Notes under the pieces: model-generated | What the model was told of the DNA's origin: nothing | What the model saw: only the letters and a program-made list of their open reading frames with translations | The model's database searches: none | In this document: positions 47,649 through 57,509 of the stretch, piece after piece | Numbering within the stretch: position 1 is the first letter of the stretch | Layout: each line of letters opens with the position of its first letter | DNA from: Rhodanobacter thiooxydans | GTDB taxonomy: Bacteria > Pseudomonadota > Gammaproteobacteria > Xanthomonadales > Rhodanobacteraceae | Length of the DNA: 64,000 nt | Assembly (NCBI RefSeq): GCF_021545845.1 | Contig: NZ_CP088923.1 | Location: 1,240,001-1,304,000, forward strand | Direction: 5' to 3' | Made by a program: the position numbers and the translations under genes

Positions 47649-47666
47649 AAACGACGGAGAGACGAA

Positions 47667-48980
47667 ATGTTCAGCTACTACCTCGAACTGGCCTTGCGCA
47701 GCCTGAAACGCAGCCCCGGTCTCACCGCCCTGATGGTGCTGGCGATCGGCTTCGGCGTGGCCGCGTCGATGACCAGCTGGTCGGTGTTCCGCGCGGTGTC
47801 GGGCGATCCGATTCCGTGGAAGTCCGCGCAGCTGTTCGTGCCGCAGATCGACAACTGGGGACCGAACGGACGCAGCAGCGACGGCGAGCCGCCGAACGCG
47901 ATGGACTACGCCGACGCGATGGCGCTGATGCGCGGCCATCGCGCCAAGCGGCAGTCGGCGATGTACCAGATCTCGCCGTCGGTGGTGCCGGCCGAGACCG
48001 GCAAGCATCCGCTGAACGTCAGTGGCCATGCCGTCTACGGTGAGTTCTTCCCGATGCTGGACGTACCGTTCAAGTACGGCAGCGGCTGGAGCGCGAGCGA
48101 CGACGAGAGCCGCGCGCCGGTGGCGGTGATCAGCAGCAAGCTCAACCAGAAGCTGTTCGGCGGGGCAGCCAGCGTGGGCCGGTCGGTCGACATCGATGGC
48201 AGGGATTACCGGGTGGTCGGCGTGCTCGACGACTGGAACCCGCAGCCGCGCTTCTACGACGTGGTCAACAGCGGCGGCTTCTCGGTCAACGGCGACGATG
48301 TGTTCCTGCCATTCCTCACTGCGATCCAGACGGGCATGTCGAACGACGGCAACACCAACTGCAACGCGGTGCCCAAGGAGTCGGGCTTCGTCGGCCTGCA
48401 GCGCTCCGAATGCGTGTGGATCGCCTTCATGGCCGAGCTGGACACCGGAGCGGTGGCCGCCTACCGCGACTACCTCGACGGTTACGCACGCGACCAGCAG
48501 CGCGCCGGGCGCTTCGCCTGGGCGCCGAACGGCCGCCTGCGTGACCTGCGTGCGTGGCTGGACAACCAGCACGTGGTGCCCAGCGACACCAAGGTCTCGT
48601 TGCTGGTGGCGCTGGGCCTGCTGCTGGTGTGCCTGGTGAACACGGTGGGCCTGCTGCTGGCGAAGTTCCTGCGCCGCAGCAGCGAGATCGGCGTGCGCCG
48701 CGCGCTGGGTGCGCCGCGTGCGGCGATCTACACGCAGTTCATCACCGAGGCCGGCATCGTCGGCCTTGCCGGCGGCGTGCTGGGCCTGCTGCTCACCGGC
48801 GTGGGCGTGGCCAGCGTGGGCTGGGTGTTGCCGAAGGACATCGCCGCGCTGGCGCGGGTGGACCTGTCGCTGCTGCTGCTCACCCTGCTGGTGGCCGTGA
48901 TCGCCACGGTGCTGGCCGGCCTGTATCCCACCTTCCGCGCCTCGCGCGTGCAGCCTGCCTGGCAGCTGAAGAGCAATTAG
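47667..48980 (+). CDS. FtsX/MacB-type permease, module A copy 2
   Basis: A 437-residue paralogue of the 44949 gene, with FSYYLELALRSLKRSPGLTALMV at the start and the shared [21 protein letters not shown]. Also shared are [48 protein letters not shown] and the ending QPAWQLKSN. The periplasmic domain diverges more than the membrane parts, which suggests selection for different cargo or partner contacts. The start is set by alignment to the other A copies. Confidence 0.9.
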   Translation: MFSYYLELALRSLKRSPGLTALMVLAIGFGVAASMTSWSVFRAVSGDPIPWKSAQLFVPQIDNWGPNGRSSDGEPPNAMDYADAMALMRGHRAKRQSAMYQISPSVVPAETGKHPLNVSGHAVYGEFFPMLDVPFKYGSGWSASDDESRAPVAVISSKLNQKLFGGAASVGRSVDIDGRDYRVVGVLDDWNPQPRFYDVVNSGGFSVNGDDVFLPFLTAIQTGMSNDGNTNCNAVPKESGFVGLQRSECVWIAFMAELDTGAVAAYRDYLDGYARDQQRAGRFAWAPNGRLRDLRAWLDNQHVVPSDTKVSLLVALGLLLVCLVNTVGLLLAKFLRRSSEIGVRRALGAPRAAIYTQFITEAGIVGLAGGVLGLLLTGVGVASVGWVLPKDIAALARVDLSLLLLTLLVAVIATVLAGLYPTFRASRVQPAWQLKSN

Positions 48981-49025
48981 TGCGCTGTCCCTGCGCGTGA
49001 AAGCGGCCATCCGTGGCCGCACTCC
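48981..49025. repeat. R5 repeat after module A copy 2
   Basis: The 45 bases directly after the stop codon (TGCGCTGTCCCTGCGCGTGA..., including GCGGCCATCCGTGGCCGC) are almost identical to the 45 bases after module A copy 3 (51768-51812). The shared spacer shows that modules 2 and 3 arose by duplication of an A-spacer-B block. It can form a short hairpin. Confidence 0.75.
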
Positions 49026-49073
49026 CCAGACAAAGCAGGCTCAATCGTTAGATCTACGCAAGGAACAAGGCTC

Positions 49074-50330
49074 ATGAAACTGCACCCCATCCTCGCCGCG
49101 CTGCGCAAGCACAAGGCCGGCACCGTACTGATCGCGCTGCAGATCGCGCTGACCCTGGCGATCGTGTGCAACGCCGTGTTCATCATCGGCCAGCGGATCG
49201 AGCGGGTGAACCGGCCCACCGGGCTGGACGAGGGCAACCTGTTCCTGGTCAGTCAGCAGTGGGTGGGCGCGCCCAGCGCCGACACGCCAGAGGGCGTGGA
49301 GAAACTGGACGCGATGCAGCGCGAGGACCTCGCCGCGCTGCGCCAGCTGCCGGACGTGGTGTCGGTGGCGCCGATCAACTCGATACCGCTGCTCAACTCT
49401 TCCTGGACCGGTACGGTATCGCTCAAGCCGGACATCAAGCTGGGCGGCCAGGGCAATACCCGCACCGCGTACTACTTCACCGACGATCAGGCGCTCTCCA
49501 CGCTGGGGCTGCGGCTGGTGGCCGGCCGCGCCTTCACCGCCAGCGAGGTGCAGCACCAGGGCTTCCGCGACCAGCGCGAGCGGCCGATCGCCATCATCAC
49601 CCAGCAACTGGCGGACAAGCTGTTCCCGCAGGGCAGTGCGGTCGGCAAGGTAATGTATACCGACGGCGGCAGCGCCCCCACCACCGTGGTCGGCGTGGTG
49701 GAACGCATGCAGATCCCCGCCACCGGCAGCTGGGGCAACGACTTCGCATGGCACTCGACGCTGATCCCGACCCGGCTGGACGCAAACTTCTCGCGCTACG
49801 CGGTGCGCACCAAGCCGGGTCGGCTGGACGCGGCGATGCGCGTGGTCGCGCCGACGCTGTACAAGGTGAACCCGATGCGTGTGCTCGACGACGACAGCGT
49901 GCGCCCGTTCGACGAAATCCGCGCCAAGGCCTACCGGGCCGACCGCGGCATGGCGATCCTGATGGGCGTGGTCGCGCTGATCCTGCTGTGCGTCACCGCC
50001 GCCGGCATCGTCGGCCTCACCAGCTTCTGGGTCGGCCAGCGCCACCGGCAGATCGGCGTGCGGCGCGCGCTGGGCGCGCGCAAGGTGGACATCCTGCGCT
50101 ACTTCCAGATCGAGAACCTGCTGATCGCCGGCGCCGGCGTGGTGATCGGCGTGCTGTTGGCGGTGGGCCTGAACCTGTGGCTGATGAGCCATTACGAGAT
50201 AAGCCGCATCCCCGTGCTGTACGTGCTGACCGGCGTGCTGGCGATGCTGGCGATGGGCCAGGCCGCCGTGTTCGTGCCGGCCCGGCGCGCGTCCAACGTG
50301 CCGCCGGTGGAAGCGACGCGGGCGGCGTGA
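49074..50330 (+). CDS. FtsX/MacB-type permease, module B copy 2
   Basis: A 418-residue paralogue of 46270, starting KLHPILAALRKHKAGTVLIALQIALTLAIVCN. The FtsX domain reads [59 protein letters not shown], ending VEATRAA. Its nearest relative is module B copy 1 (long shared N-terminal helix). Periplasmic text differs, including PINSIPLLNSSWTGTVSLK. Confidence 0.9.
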   Translation: MKLHPILAALRKHKAGTVLIALQIALTLAIVCNAVFIIGQRIERVNRPTGLDEGNLFLVSQQWVGAPSADTPEGVEKLDAMQREDLAALRQLPDVVSVAPINSIPLLNSSWTGTVSLKPDIKLGGQGNTRTAYYFTDDQALSTLGLRLVAGRAFTASEVQHQGFRDQRERPIAIITQQLADKLFPQGSAVGKVMYTDGGSAPTTVVGVVERMQIPATGSWGNDFAWHSTLIPTRLDANFSRYAVRTKPGRLDAAMRVVAPTLYKVNPMRVLDDDSVRPFDEIRAKAYRADRGMAILMGVVALILLCVTAAGIVGLTSFWVGQRHRQIGVRRALGARKVDILRYFQIENLLIAGAGVVIGVLLAVGLNLWLMSHYEISRIPVLYVLTGVLAMLAMGQAAVFVPARRASNVPPVEATRAA

Positions 50331-50337
50331 CGCTTTT

Positions 50338-50442
50338 ACTCCCTCCCCTGCAACGCAGGGGAGGGTTGGGGAGGGGTGCCTTTGATCTTTGAGGCAAGAG
50401 CACCCCTTCCCGACCTCCCCCTGCAAGCAGGGGGAGGAGATG
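50338..50442. repeat. REP-like element, family R2 (inverted pair)
   Basis: CTCCCCTGCAACGCAGGGGAGGG and inverted CTCCCCCTGCAAGCAGGGGGAGG, with GGGGAGGGGTGCC / CACCCCTTCCCGACC tails, lie between modules 2 and 3. Same family as 25505-25612. Confidence 0.75.
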
Positions 50443-50459
50443 CTCCAAGGAGATGTGGA

Positions 50460-51767
50460 ATGTTCGGTTACTACCTCGACCTTGCCCTGCGCAGCCTGAA
50501 GCGCAACAGGGCGCTCACCGCGCTGATGGTGCTGGCGATCGCGCTGGGCATCGGCGCGTCGATGACCACGCTCACCGTGCTGCACGTGCTGTCGGGCGAT
50601 CCGCTGCCAGGGCGCAGCGGCACGCTGTACTACCCGCAGGTCGATCCGCGAGACAACAGCGGCATCATGCCGGGCAAGGAGCCGCCTATGCAGCTCACGG
50701 AGATCGACGGCTTCAACCTGCTGCATGCGAGGCGGGCGGATCGCCAGGCCTTGATGACGGGTGGTGCGGTGCCGATCCAGCCGGATTCCGCCGCGATCGA
50801 TCCGTTCTACGTGGAGGCGCGCTACACCACGACGGATTTCTTCGCGATGTTCGGGGCGCCGTTCCGCTATGGCCGCGGCTGGAGCGCGGCCGACGACGAG
50901 GCCAAGGCGCGCGAGGTGGTGATCAGCAGCGAGTTGAACGAGCGCCTGTTCGGCGGCGCCAACAGTGTGGGCCGCACCTTGCTCGTGGCCGGCAGCCTGT
51001 TGCGCATCGTGGGCGTGCTCGACGACTGGACGCCCAGCCCGCACTTCTACGACCTCAACACCGGCTCCTACGGTTATGCCGAACAGGTGTTCATCCCGCT
51101 GCAGACGATGCTGGACATGCACCTGGATCACAACGGTTCCACCGACTGCTGGGGCAACGGTACCGGCGGCGTGGGGACCATCTATCCCGCGCCGAGCTGC
51201 GTGTGGATGCAGTTCTGGGTACAACTGGACACGCCGGCCAAGGCGGCCGACTACAGGGAGTTCCTGGTCCATTACTCCGGGCAGCAGAAGGCGCTGGGAC
51301 GTTTCATGAAGGCGCCGAACGTGCGCCTGCGCAATCTGATGCAGTGGCTGGCCTACCAACAAGTGGTGCCCGACGACGTACGCCTGCAGGCCGGGATGGC
51401 GTTCGGCTTCCTGCTGGTGTGCCTGGTCAACACGGTGGGCCTGATGCTGGCGAAGTTCCTGCGTCGCGCCAACGAACTCAGCGTGCGGCGCGCGCTGGGC
51501 GCCTCGCGGCGCGCGCTGTTCGCGCAGCTGCTGATCGAGTCGGGCGTGGTGGGGCTGACGGGCGGCATGGGCGGCCTGCTGCTGGCCCTGCTCGGCCTGT
51601 GGGTGGTGCGCCAGCGGCCTTCCGACTATGCCGCGCTGGCGCACCTCGATCCCGCCATGCTGCTGACCACTTTCCTGCTGGCGCTGGGCGCGAGCCTGCT
51701 GGCCGGCCTGCTGCCGGCCTGGCGCGCCTGCCAGGTGGCGCCCGCGCTCCAGTTGAAAAGCAATTAG
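50460..51767 (+). CDS. FtsX/MacB-type permease, module A copy 3
   Basis: A 435-residue paralogue of 44949 and 47667, starting FGYYLDLALRSLKRNRALTALMV. Shared text includes SAADDEAKAREVVISSELNERLFGGANSVGR and [40 protein letters not shown]. It is the most diverged of the three A copies; its end reads APALQLKSN rather than QPAWQLKSN, and the early motif is VLHVLSGDPLPG. The start is set by alignment to the paralogues. Confidence 0.9.
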   Translation: MFGYYLDLALRSLKRNRALTALMVLAIALGIGASMTTLTVLHVLSGDPLPGRSGTLYYPQVDPRDNSGIMPGKEPPMQLTEIDGFNLLHARRADRQALMTGGAVPIQPDSAAIDPFYVEARYTTTDFFAMFGAPFRYGRGWSAADDEAKAREVVISSELNERLFGGANSVGRTLLVAGSLLRIVGVLDDWTPSPHFYDLNTGSYGYAEQVFIPLQTMLDMHLDHNGSTDCWGNGTGGVGTIYPAPSCVWMQFWVQLDTPAKAADYREFLVHYSGQQKALGRFMKAPNVRLRNLMQWLAYQQVVPDDVRLQAGMAFGFLLVCLVNTVGLMLAKFLRRANELSVRRALGASRRALFAQLLIESGVVGLTGGMGGLLLALLGLWVVRQRPSDYAALAHLDPAMLLTTFLLALGASLLAGLLPAWRACQVAPALQLKSN

Positions 51768-51812
51768 TGCGCTTTCCCTGCGCGTGGAAGCGGCCATCCA
51801 TGGCCGCACTGC
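51768..51812. repeat. R5 repeat after module A copy 3
   Basis: Near-identical to 48981-49025 and in the same place relative to the A stop codon. Here the core palindrome GCGGCCATCCATGGCCGC has perfect 8-bp arms. Confidence 0.75.
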
Positions 51813-51853
51813 TCAAGAAAAGCCGCTCCGATCAGGGGCATGGGACAAGACTC

Positions 51854-53089
51854 ATGGAACTGCGACCGATACTTTCCACGCTGCGACGGCACAAGATCAC
51901 CTCGTGGCTGCTGATCCTGGAGATCGCGCTGACCTGCGCGATCGTATGCAACGCGGTGTTCATGATCGGCCACCGGCTGCAACACATGCACATGTCCAGC
52001 GGCATCGACGAGCATGCACTGGTAAAGATCCAGCTGGCCCAGATCGCACCCACGCCCGACATCTTCGTCCGGGCGAGGGAAGACCTTGCCGTGTTGCGGC
52101 AGGTGCCGGGCGTGCAGGCGGCGGCGCTGACCAACCAGTTGCCGATGGAGGGCTCCTCGTCGAACGCCAGCCTCAAGCTGGATCCGGCGCAGCGCGAGCC
52201 CACGCTCAGCGCCGGCACCTACTTCGGCGAGGACCTGCCGCAGACCATGGGCGCGCGGCTGGTGGCCGGGCGCAACCTGCAGCCGGACGAGATCGTCAAT
52301 GCGGATGTGGTGGTCAAGGCGCTGGCCAGCGGCAACACCAAGGGCCTGCCTGCCGCGGTCACGGTGATCACCCAGGCGCTGGCCGACCGCCTTTGGCCGG
52401 GGCAGAGCCCGCTGGGCAAGACGATCTACCTTACCGACCAGGTGGGCGTGCGGGTGGTCGGCGTGCTGGCCGACCTGGCGCGTGCCAACGCCTACAACGA
52501 CGCCACCGCGCATTACTCGGTCGTCCTGCCGCTGTTCATGGGCGTGGGCAGGAACCAGAGCTATGTCGTCCGCACCCGGCCGCAGGATCGCGAAGTCGTT
52601 CTCAAGGCCGCCGTGGCCGCGCTGAAGAAGGCCGATCCGGAACGGGTGGTGACCCAGCAGCGCACCTACGACGAGCTGCGCGGGAAGTTCTTCGCCAACG
52701 ACCGAGCGATGGCCGGCATCCTGGTGGGCGTGATCGTGGCGCTGCTCATCGTCACCGCGCTGGGCATCGCGGGCCTGGCCAGTTTCTGGGTGGCGCAGCG
52801 CCGCCGCACCATCGGCGTGCGCCGCGCGCTGGGCGCCACCCGCGGCGACATCCTGCGCTACTTCCAGACCGAGAACTTCCTGATCGTCACGGGCGGCATC
52901 GTGCTGGGCATGCTGCTGGCCTTCGCACTGAACCTGGTGCTGATGCAGCACTACGAGTTGCCGCGATTGCCGCTGTATTACCTGCCGATCGGTGCGCTGC
53001 TGCTGTGGGGGCTGGGACAGCTGGCGGTGCTCGGCCCGGCAATGCGCGCCGCGGCGGTGCCGCCGGTGGTGGCGACGAGGTCGATATGA
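51854..53089 (+). CDS. FtsX/MacB-type permease, module B copy 3
   Basis: A 411-residue paralogue of the other B genes, starting ELRPILSTLRRHKITSWLLILEIALTCAIVCNAVFMIGHRL. The FtsX domain ([54 protein letters not shown]) is well kept; it ends VVATRSI. It is the last transporter gene; the response regulator begins 88 bases later on the same strand. Confidence 0.9.
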   Translation: MELRPILSTLRRHKITSWLLILEIALTCAIVCNAVFMIGHRLQHMHMSSGIDEHALVKIQLAQIAPTPDIFVRAREDLAVLRQVPGVQAAALTNQLPMEGSSSNASLKLDPAQREPTLSAGTYFGEDLPQTMGARLVAGRNLQPDEIVNADVVVKALASGNTKGLPAAVTVITQALADRLWPGQSPLGKTIYLTDQVGVRVVGVLADLARANAYNDATAHYSVVLPLFMGVGRNQSYVVRTRPQDREVVLKAAVAALKKADPERVVTQQRTYDELRGKFFANDRAMAGILVGVIVALLIVTALGIAGLASFWVAQRRRTIGVRRALGATRGDILRYFQTENFLIVTGGIVLGMLLAFALNLVLMQHYELPRLPLYYLPIGALLLWGLGQLAVLGPAMRAAAVPPVVATRSI

Positions 53090-53177
53090 AAGGCGGCTCC
53101 GCGGGTATACGCATGACCATAGTCATGGCAACCTTTCCGGCCGGGGCGGCATCCATTGCCGCATGTGCAGAAAGAAG

Positions 53178-54527
<1,350 letters not shown>

Positions 54528-54678
54528 GCGGCCGCCCACCGTGACGCCTGCCCCCGAGCCAGAGGCATAGACAGATGGCCGTCCGCACCCTGCAACAGAA
54601 ACCTTATGCGCCGCGCGATGCCTTCGGCGGACGAGGGGTGCCCCCGGGCCGGCCTTCCCCGCTCGAGGAGAACAGCCG

Positions 54679-56058
54679 ATGTGGCGTCGCCTGAATTCGC
54701 TGCAGGGGCGCCTGACCCTGCTGCTGGCGGTGGCCGGCCTGGCCGGCGCGCTGGTCTACGCCGGCGTCACCCAGTGGCCGCTGCCGCAATTGTTGGTGTG
54801 GCTGCGCAGGGACCTGGCGCTGTCGATCCGCGCGCCGATGCAGCTGGGCGTCTACGGCGGCCTGCTGGCCAGCGTGGTGGTGCTGCTGCCGCTGGCGTTC
54901 TGGCTGGCCGGCCGGGTGATGGCGCCGGTGAGTCGGCTGCTGCGCGCGCTGGAGGGCGCGGTGGCCAGTTACCGCGACGGCGATTTCAGCTTCTCGATCG
55001 CGATCCACCGGCGCGACGAGCTGGGCGAGCTGATCCGCATGCACAACGCGCTGGGCCAGACCCTGCGCGAGCAGCGCCAGCACCTGGTGCAGCGCGAGCT
55101 GCTGCTCGACACGGTGGTGCAGAACACCCCGGTGGCGCTGGTGCTGACCGATGCGATCGGCAAGGTGGCCTACGCGAACATCGCCTCGCGGCACCTGTTC
55201 AACGAAGGCCGCAGCCTGGTCGGGCTGGATTTCGCCGAGCTGCTGGCCGAAGCGCCCGAGGCGTTGCGCAAAGCGGTGGAAAGCGGCGAGGATGCCCTGC
55301 TCAGCGTGGAGATGGATGGCAGCGAGGAAACCTTCCACCTGTCGCAGCGGGCGTTCCGGCTGCAGGGCCGACCGCACCGGCTGCACCTGTTCCGGCGCAT
55401 GACGCGCGAGCTATCGCGGCAGGAGGTGGCGACCTGGAAGCGGGTGATCCGGGTGATCAGCCACGAGCTCAACAACTCGCTGGCGCCGATCACCTCGTTG
55501 GCGCATTCCGGTGCCGAGCTGGCGCGCCGCGGCCAGCTGGAGCGCTTGCCCGGCGTGTTCGCCACCATCGGCGAGCGCGCGCTGCACCTGCACCGCTTCA
55601 TCGCCGGCTACGCCAGCTTCGCCAAGCTGCCCACGCCGCAGCCGGCGGACGTCGCGTGGAAGCCGTTCCTCGACGGGCTGGCGCTGCATTGCCAGTACTG
55701 CCTGGCGACGCCGGTACCGCTGCGGCCGGGGCATTTCGATGCGGTGCAGATCGAGCAGGTGCTGATCAACCTGATCAAGAACGCGCACGAGTCGGGCGGG
55801 CCGGCCGACGAGGTCACGCTGTCGATCGTGGAGGTCGGCAGCGAGCTGCGCATCGAGGTGGCCGACCGCGGCCCCGGCATGAGCGAGACGGTGCTGGCGC
55901 AGGCGCTGTTGCCGTTCTATTCGACCAAGCGTTCCGGCACCGGCCTGGGCCTGGCGCTGGCGCGCGAGATCACCGAGGCGCACGGCGGCCGCGTACTGCT
56001 GGCCAACCGCGAGGGCGGCGGCCTGCGGGTAAGCCTGCGCCTGCCGCAGCCGCGCTAG
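54679..56058 (+). CDS. Sensor histidine kinase (NtrB/NtrY-like)
   Basis: A 459-residue membrane kinase. Two N-terminal membrane helices (about 10-29 and 57-78) enclose a short periplasmic loop of only about 25-30 residues, so the signal is probably sensed in or near the membrane. HAMP (80-130) and a PAS-like region (about 140-235) follow. The H-box is VISHELNNSLAPI with His262. The ATPase boxes are NLIKNAHESGG, DRGPGMSE and GTGLGLALAREI. It lies downstream of the response regulator and presumably phosphorylates it. Confidence 0.92.
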   Translation: MWRRLNSLQGRLTLLLAVAGLAGALVYAGVTQWPLPQLLVWLRRDLALSIRAPMQLGVYGGLLASVVVLLPLAFWLAGRVMAPVSRLLRALEGAVASYRDGDFSFSIAIHRRDELGELIRMHNALGQTLREQRQHLVQRELLLDTVVQNTPVALVLTDAIGKVAYANIASRHLFNEGRSLVGLDFAELLAEAPEALRKAVESGEDALLSVEMDGSEETFHLSQRAFRLQGRPHRLHLFRRMTRELSRQEVATWKRVIRVISHELNNSLAPITSLAHSGAELARRGQLERLPGVFATIGERALHLHRFIAGYASFAKLPTPQPADVAWKPFLDGLALHCQYCLATPVPLRPGHFDAVQIEQVLINLIKNAHESGGPADEVTLSIVEVGSELRIEVADRGPGMSETVLAQALLPFYSTKRSGTGLGLALAREITEAHGGRVLLANREGGGLRVSLRLPQPR

Positions 56059-56107
56059 CCGTCGGCTCGCCTATACTCGAACCTTCTTCAAGGAATGGGG
56101 GTAGGCA

Positions 56108-57052
56108 ATGGGACAGCTTCTCGCGTTGGTCATCGTGGCCGTCGTCGTCATCGGCGTGGCCAAGCTGGTGCGCATCGTGCCGCAGGGCTTCGAGTGGACG
56201 GTGGAGACATTCGGCAAGTACACCCGCACGCTCAGCCCCGGGCTGCATTTCCTGGTCCCGATCTATCAGGCGGTGGGGCGCAAGATGAACATGATAGAGC
56301 AGGTGCTGGACGTGCCCAGCCAGGACGTGATCACCAAGGACAACGCGGTGGTGCGCGTCGACGGCGTGGTGTTCTACCAGGTGCTGGACGCGGCCAAGGC
56401 GGCCTATGAGGTGGCCAACCTGGAAGGCGCTGCGCTGGCGCTGATCATGACCAACATTCGCACCGTGCTCGGTTCGATGGACCTGGATGAATCCTTGAGC
56501 CAGCGCGACGCGATCAACGCCAAGCTGCTCAGCGTGGTGGACGAGGCGACCCACCCGTGGGGCGTCAAGGTCAACCGCATAGAGATCAAGGACATCTCGC
56601 CGCCGCGCGACCTGGTCGATGCGATGGCGCGGCAGATGAAGGCCGAGCGCGAGAAGCGCGCCAATATCCTCGACGCCGAGGGCTTCCGCCAGGCGGCGAT
56701 CCTCAAGGCCGAGGGCGAGAAGCAGTCGGTGATCCTGGCCGCCGAGGGCGAGAAGGAAGCCGCGTTCCGCGCTGCCGAGGCGCGCGAGCGTTCGGCCGAG
56801 GCCGAGGCGAAGGCGACCACGATGGTGTCCGACTCGATCGCCAACGGCAACGTCAACGCGCTGAACTACTTCGTCGCCAACAACTACGTCGAGGCGCTGA
56901 AGGCGATGGCTGCCTCGCCGAACCAGAAGATGCTGCTGCTGCCGATCGAGGCCACCGGCGTGATCGGCGCGCTGGCCGGCATTGGCGAGCTGGCGAAGGA
57001 ATCGCTGGGCCAGCAGCAGAAGGCCGCGGCCGTCCAGCCGCCGCTGCGCTGA
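56108..57052 (+). CDS. qmcA: SPFH/band 7 membrane-associated protein (QmcA/stomatin-like)
   Basis: A 314-residue protein with one N-terminal membrane helix (LLALVIVAVVVIGVAKLV). The SPFH domain (IVPQGFEWTVETFGKYTRTLSPGLHFLVPIYQ...) is followed by a long Ala/Glu-rich coiled coil (MKAEREKRANILDAEGFRQAAILKAEGEKQSVILAAEGEKEAAFRAAEARERSAEAEAKA). Members oligomerise into membrane microdomains and influence protease (FtsH) activity. It is followed by an nfeD-like gene, the classic stomatin-NfeD pair. Confidence 0.93.
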   Translation: MGQLLALVIVAVVVIGVAKLVRIVPQGFEWTVETFGKYTRTLSPGLHFLVPIYQAVGRKMNMIEQVLDVPSQDVITKDNAVVRVDGVVFYQVLDAAKAAYEVANLEGAALALIMTNIRTVLGSMDLDESLSQRDAINAKLLSVVDEATHPWGVKVNRIEIKDISPPRDLVDAMARQMKAEREKRANILDAEGFRQAAILKAEGEKQSVILAAEGEKEAAFRAAEARERSAEAEAKATTMVSDSIANGNVNALNYFVANNYVEALKAMAASPNQKMLLLPIEATGVIGALAGIGELAKESLGQQQKAAAVQPPLR

Positions 57053-57062
57053 GGGCGCCGCC

Positions 57063-57509
57063 ATGGGGGAGTTTTCGACGCATTACCTGTGGTGGATCCT
57101 GGCCCTGCTGCTGATCGCCGGCGAGCTGTTGCTGCCGGGCTATTTCCTGCTGTGGATCGGCCTGGCCGCGGCGGCGATGGGCGTGGTGCTGTGGCTCGAC
57201 CCCGCCTTGGGCGCGCTGGCGCAGGCGGTGCTGTTCGGGCTGCTCGCGTTCGCCTCCTGCGTGGGCTACGCGCGCTGGCTGCGGCCGCGGCTGGAGCGGC
57301 GCGCGGCCGGTGACGAGCGGCTGAACCGTCGTGCCGAGCAGATGATCGGGCAGCGCTACGAGCTGATCGAACCGATCGTCAATGGCCGCGGCAAGGCGCG
57401 CGTGGGCGACGGCCAGTGGCTGGTCAGCGGGCCGGACCTGCCGCGCGGCACCACGGTGGAGGTGGTCGCGGTCGACGGCACCACGCTCAAGGTGCGCGCC
57501 GCCGCATGA
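57063..57509 (+). CDS. NfeD-like membrane protein
   Basis: A 148-residue protein with three membrane segments (WWILALLLIAGELLLPGYFLLWIGLAAAAMGVVLWL and AQAVLFGLLAFASCVGYARW). A C-terminal OB-fold (IVNGRGKARVGDGQWLVSGPDLPRGTTVEVVAVDGTTLKV) follows. This is the short NfeD form lacking the ClpP-like protease domain, which partners SPFH proteins. The gene starts ten bases after the SPFH stop and overlaps the ThrE start by four bases. Confidence 0.92.
   Translation: MGEFSTHYLWWILALLLIAGELLLPGYFLLWIGLAAAAMGVVLWLDPALGALAQAVLFGLLAFASCVGYARWLRPRLERRAAGDERLNRRAEQMIGQRYELIEPIVNGRGKARVGDGQWLVSGPDLPRGTTVEVVAVDGTTLKVRAAA

Noticed and set aside
49041-51809. Long minus-strand frame opposite permeases
   Set aside because: Composition matches an antisense shadow; the plus strand carries full FtsX-domain paralogues.
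44124-53089. Interpretation as a LolCDE lipoprotein-release system
   Set aside because: Lol systems have one LolC/E pair and no HlyD adaptor or sigma-54 regulation; the adaptor and repeated modules fit a MacAB-like exporter better.
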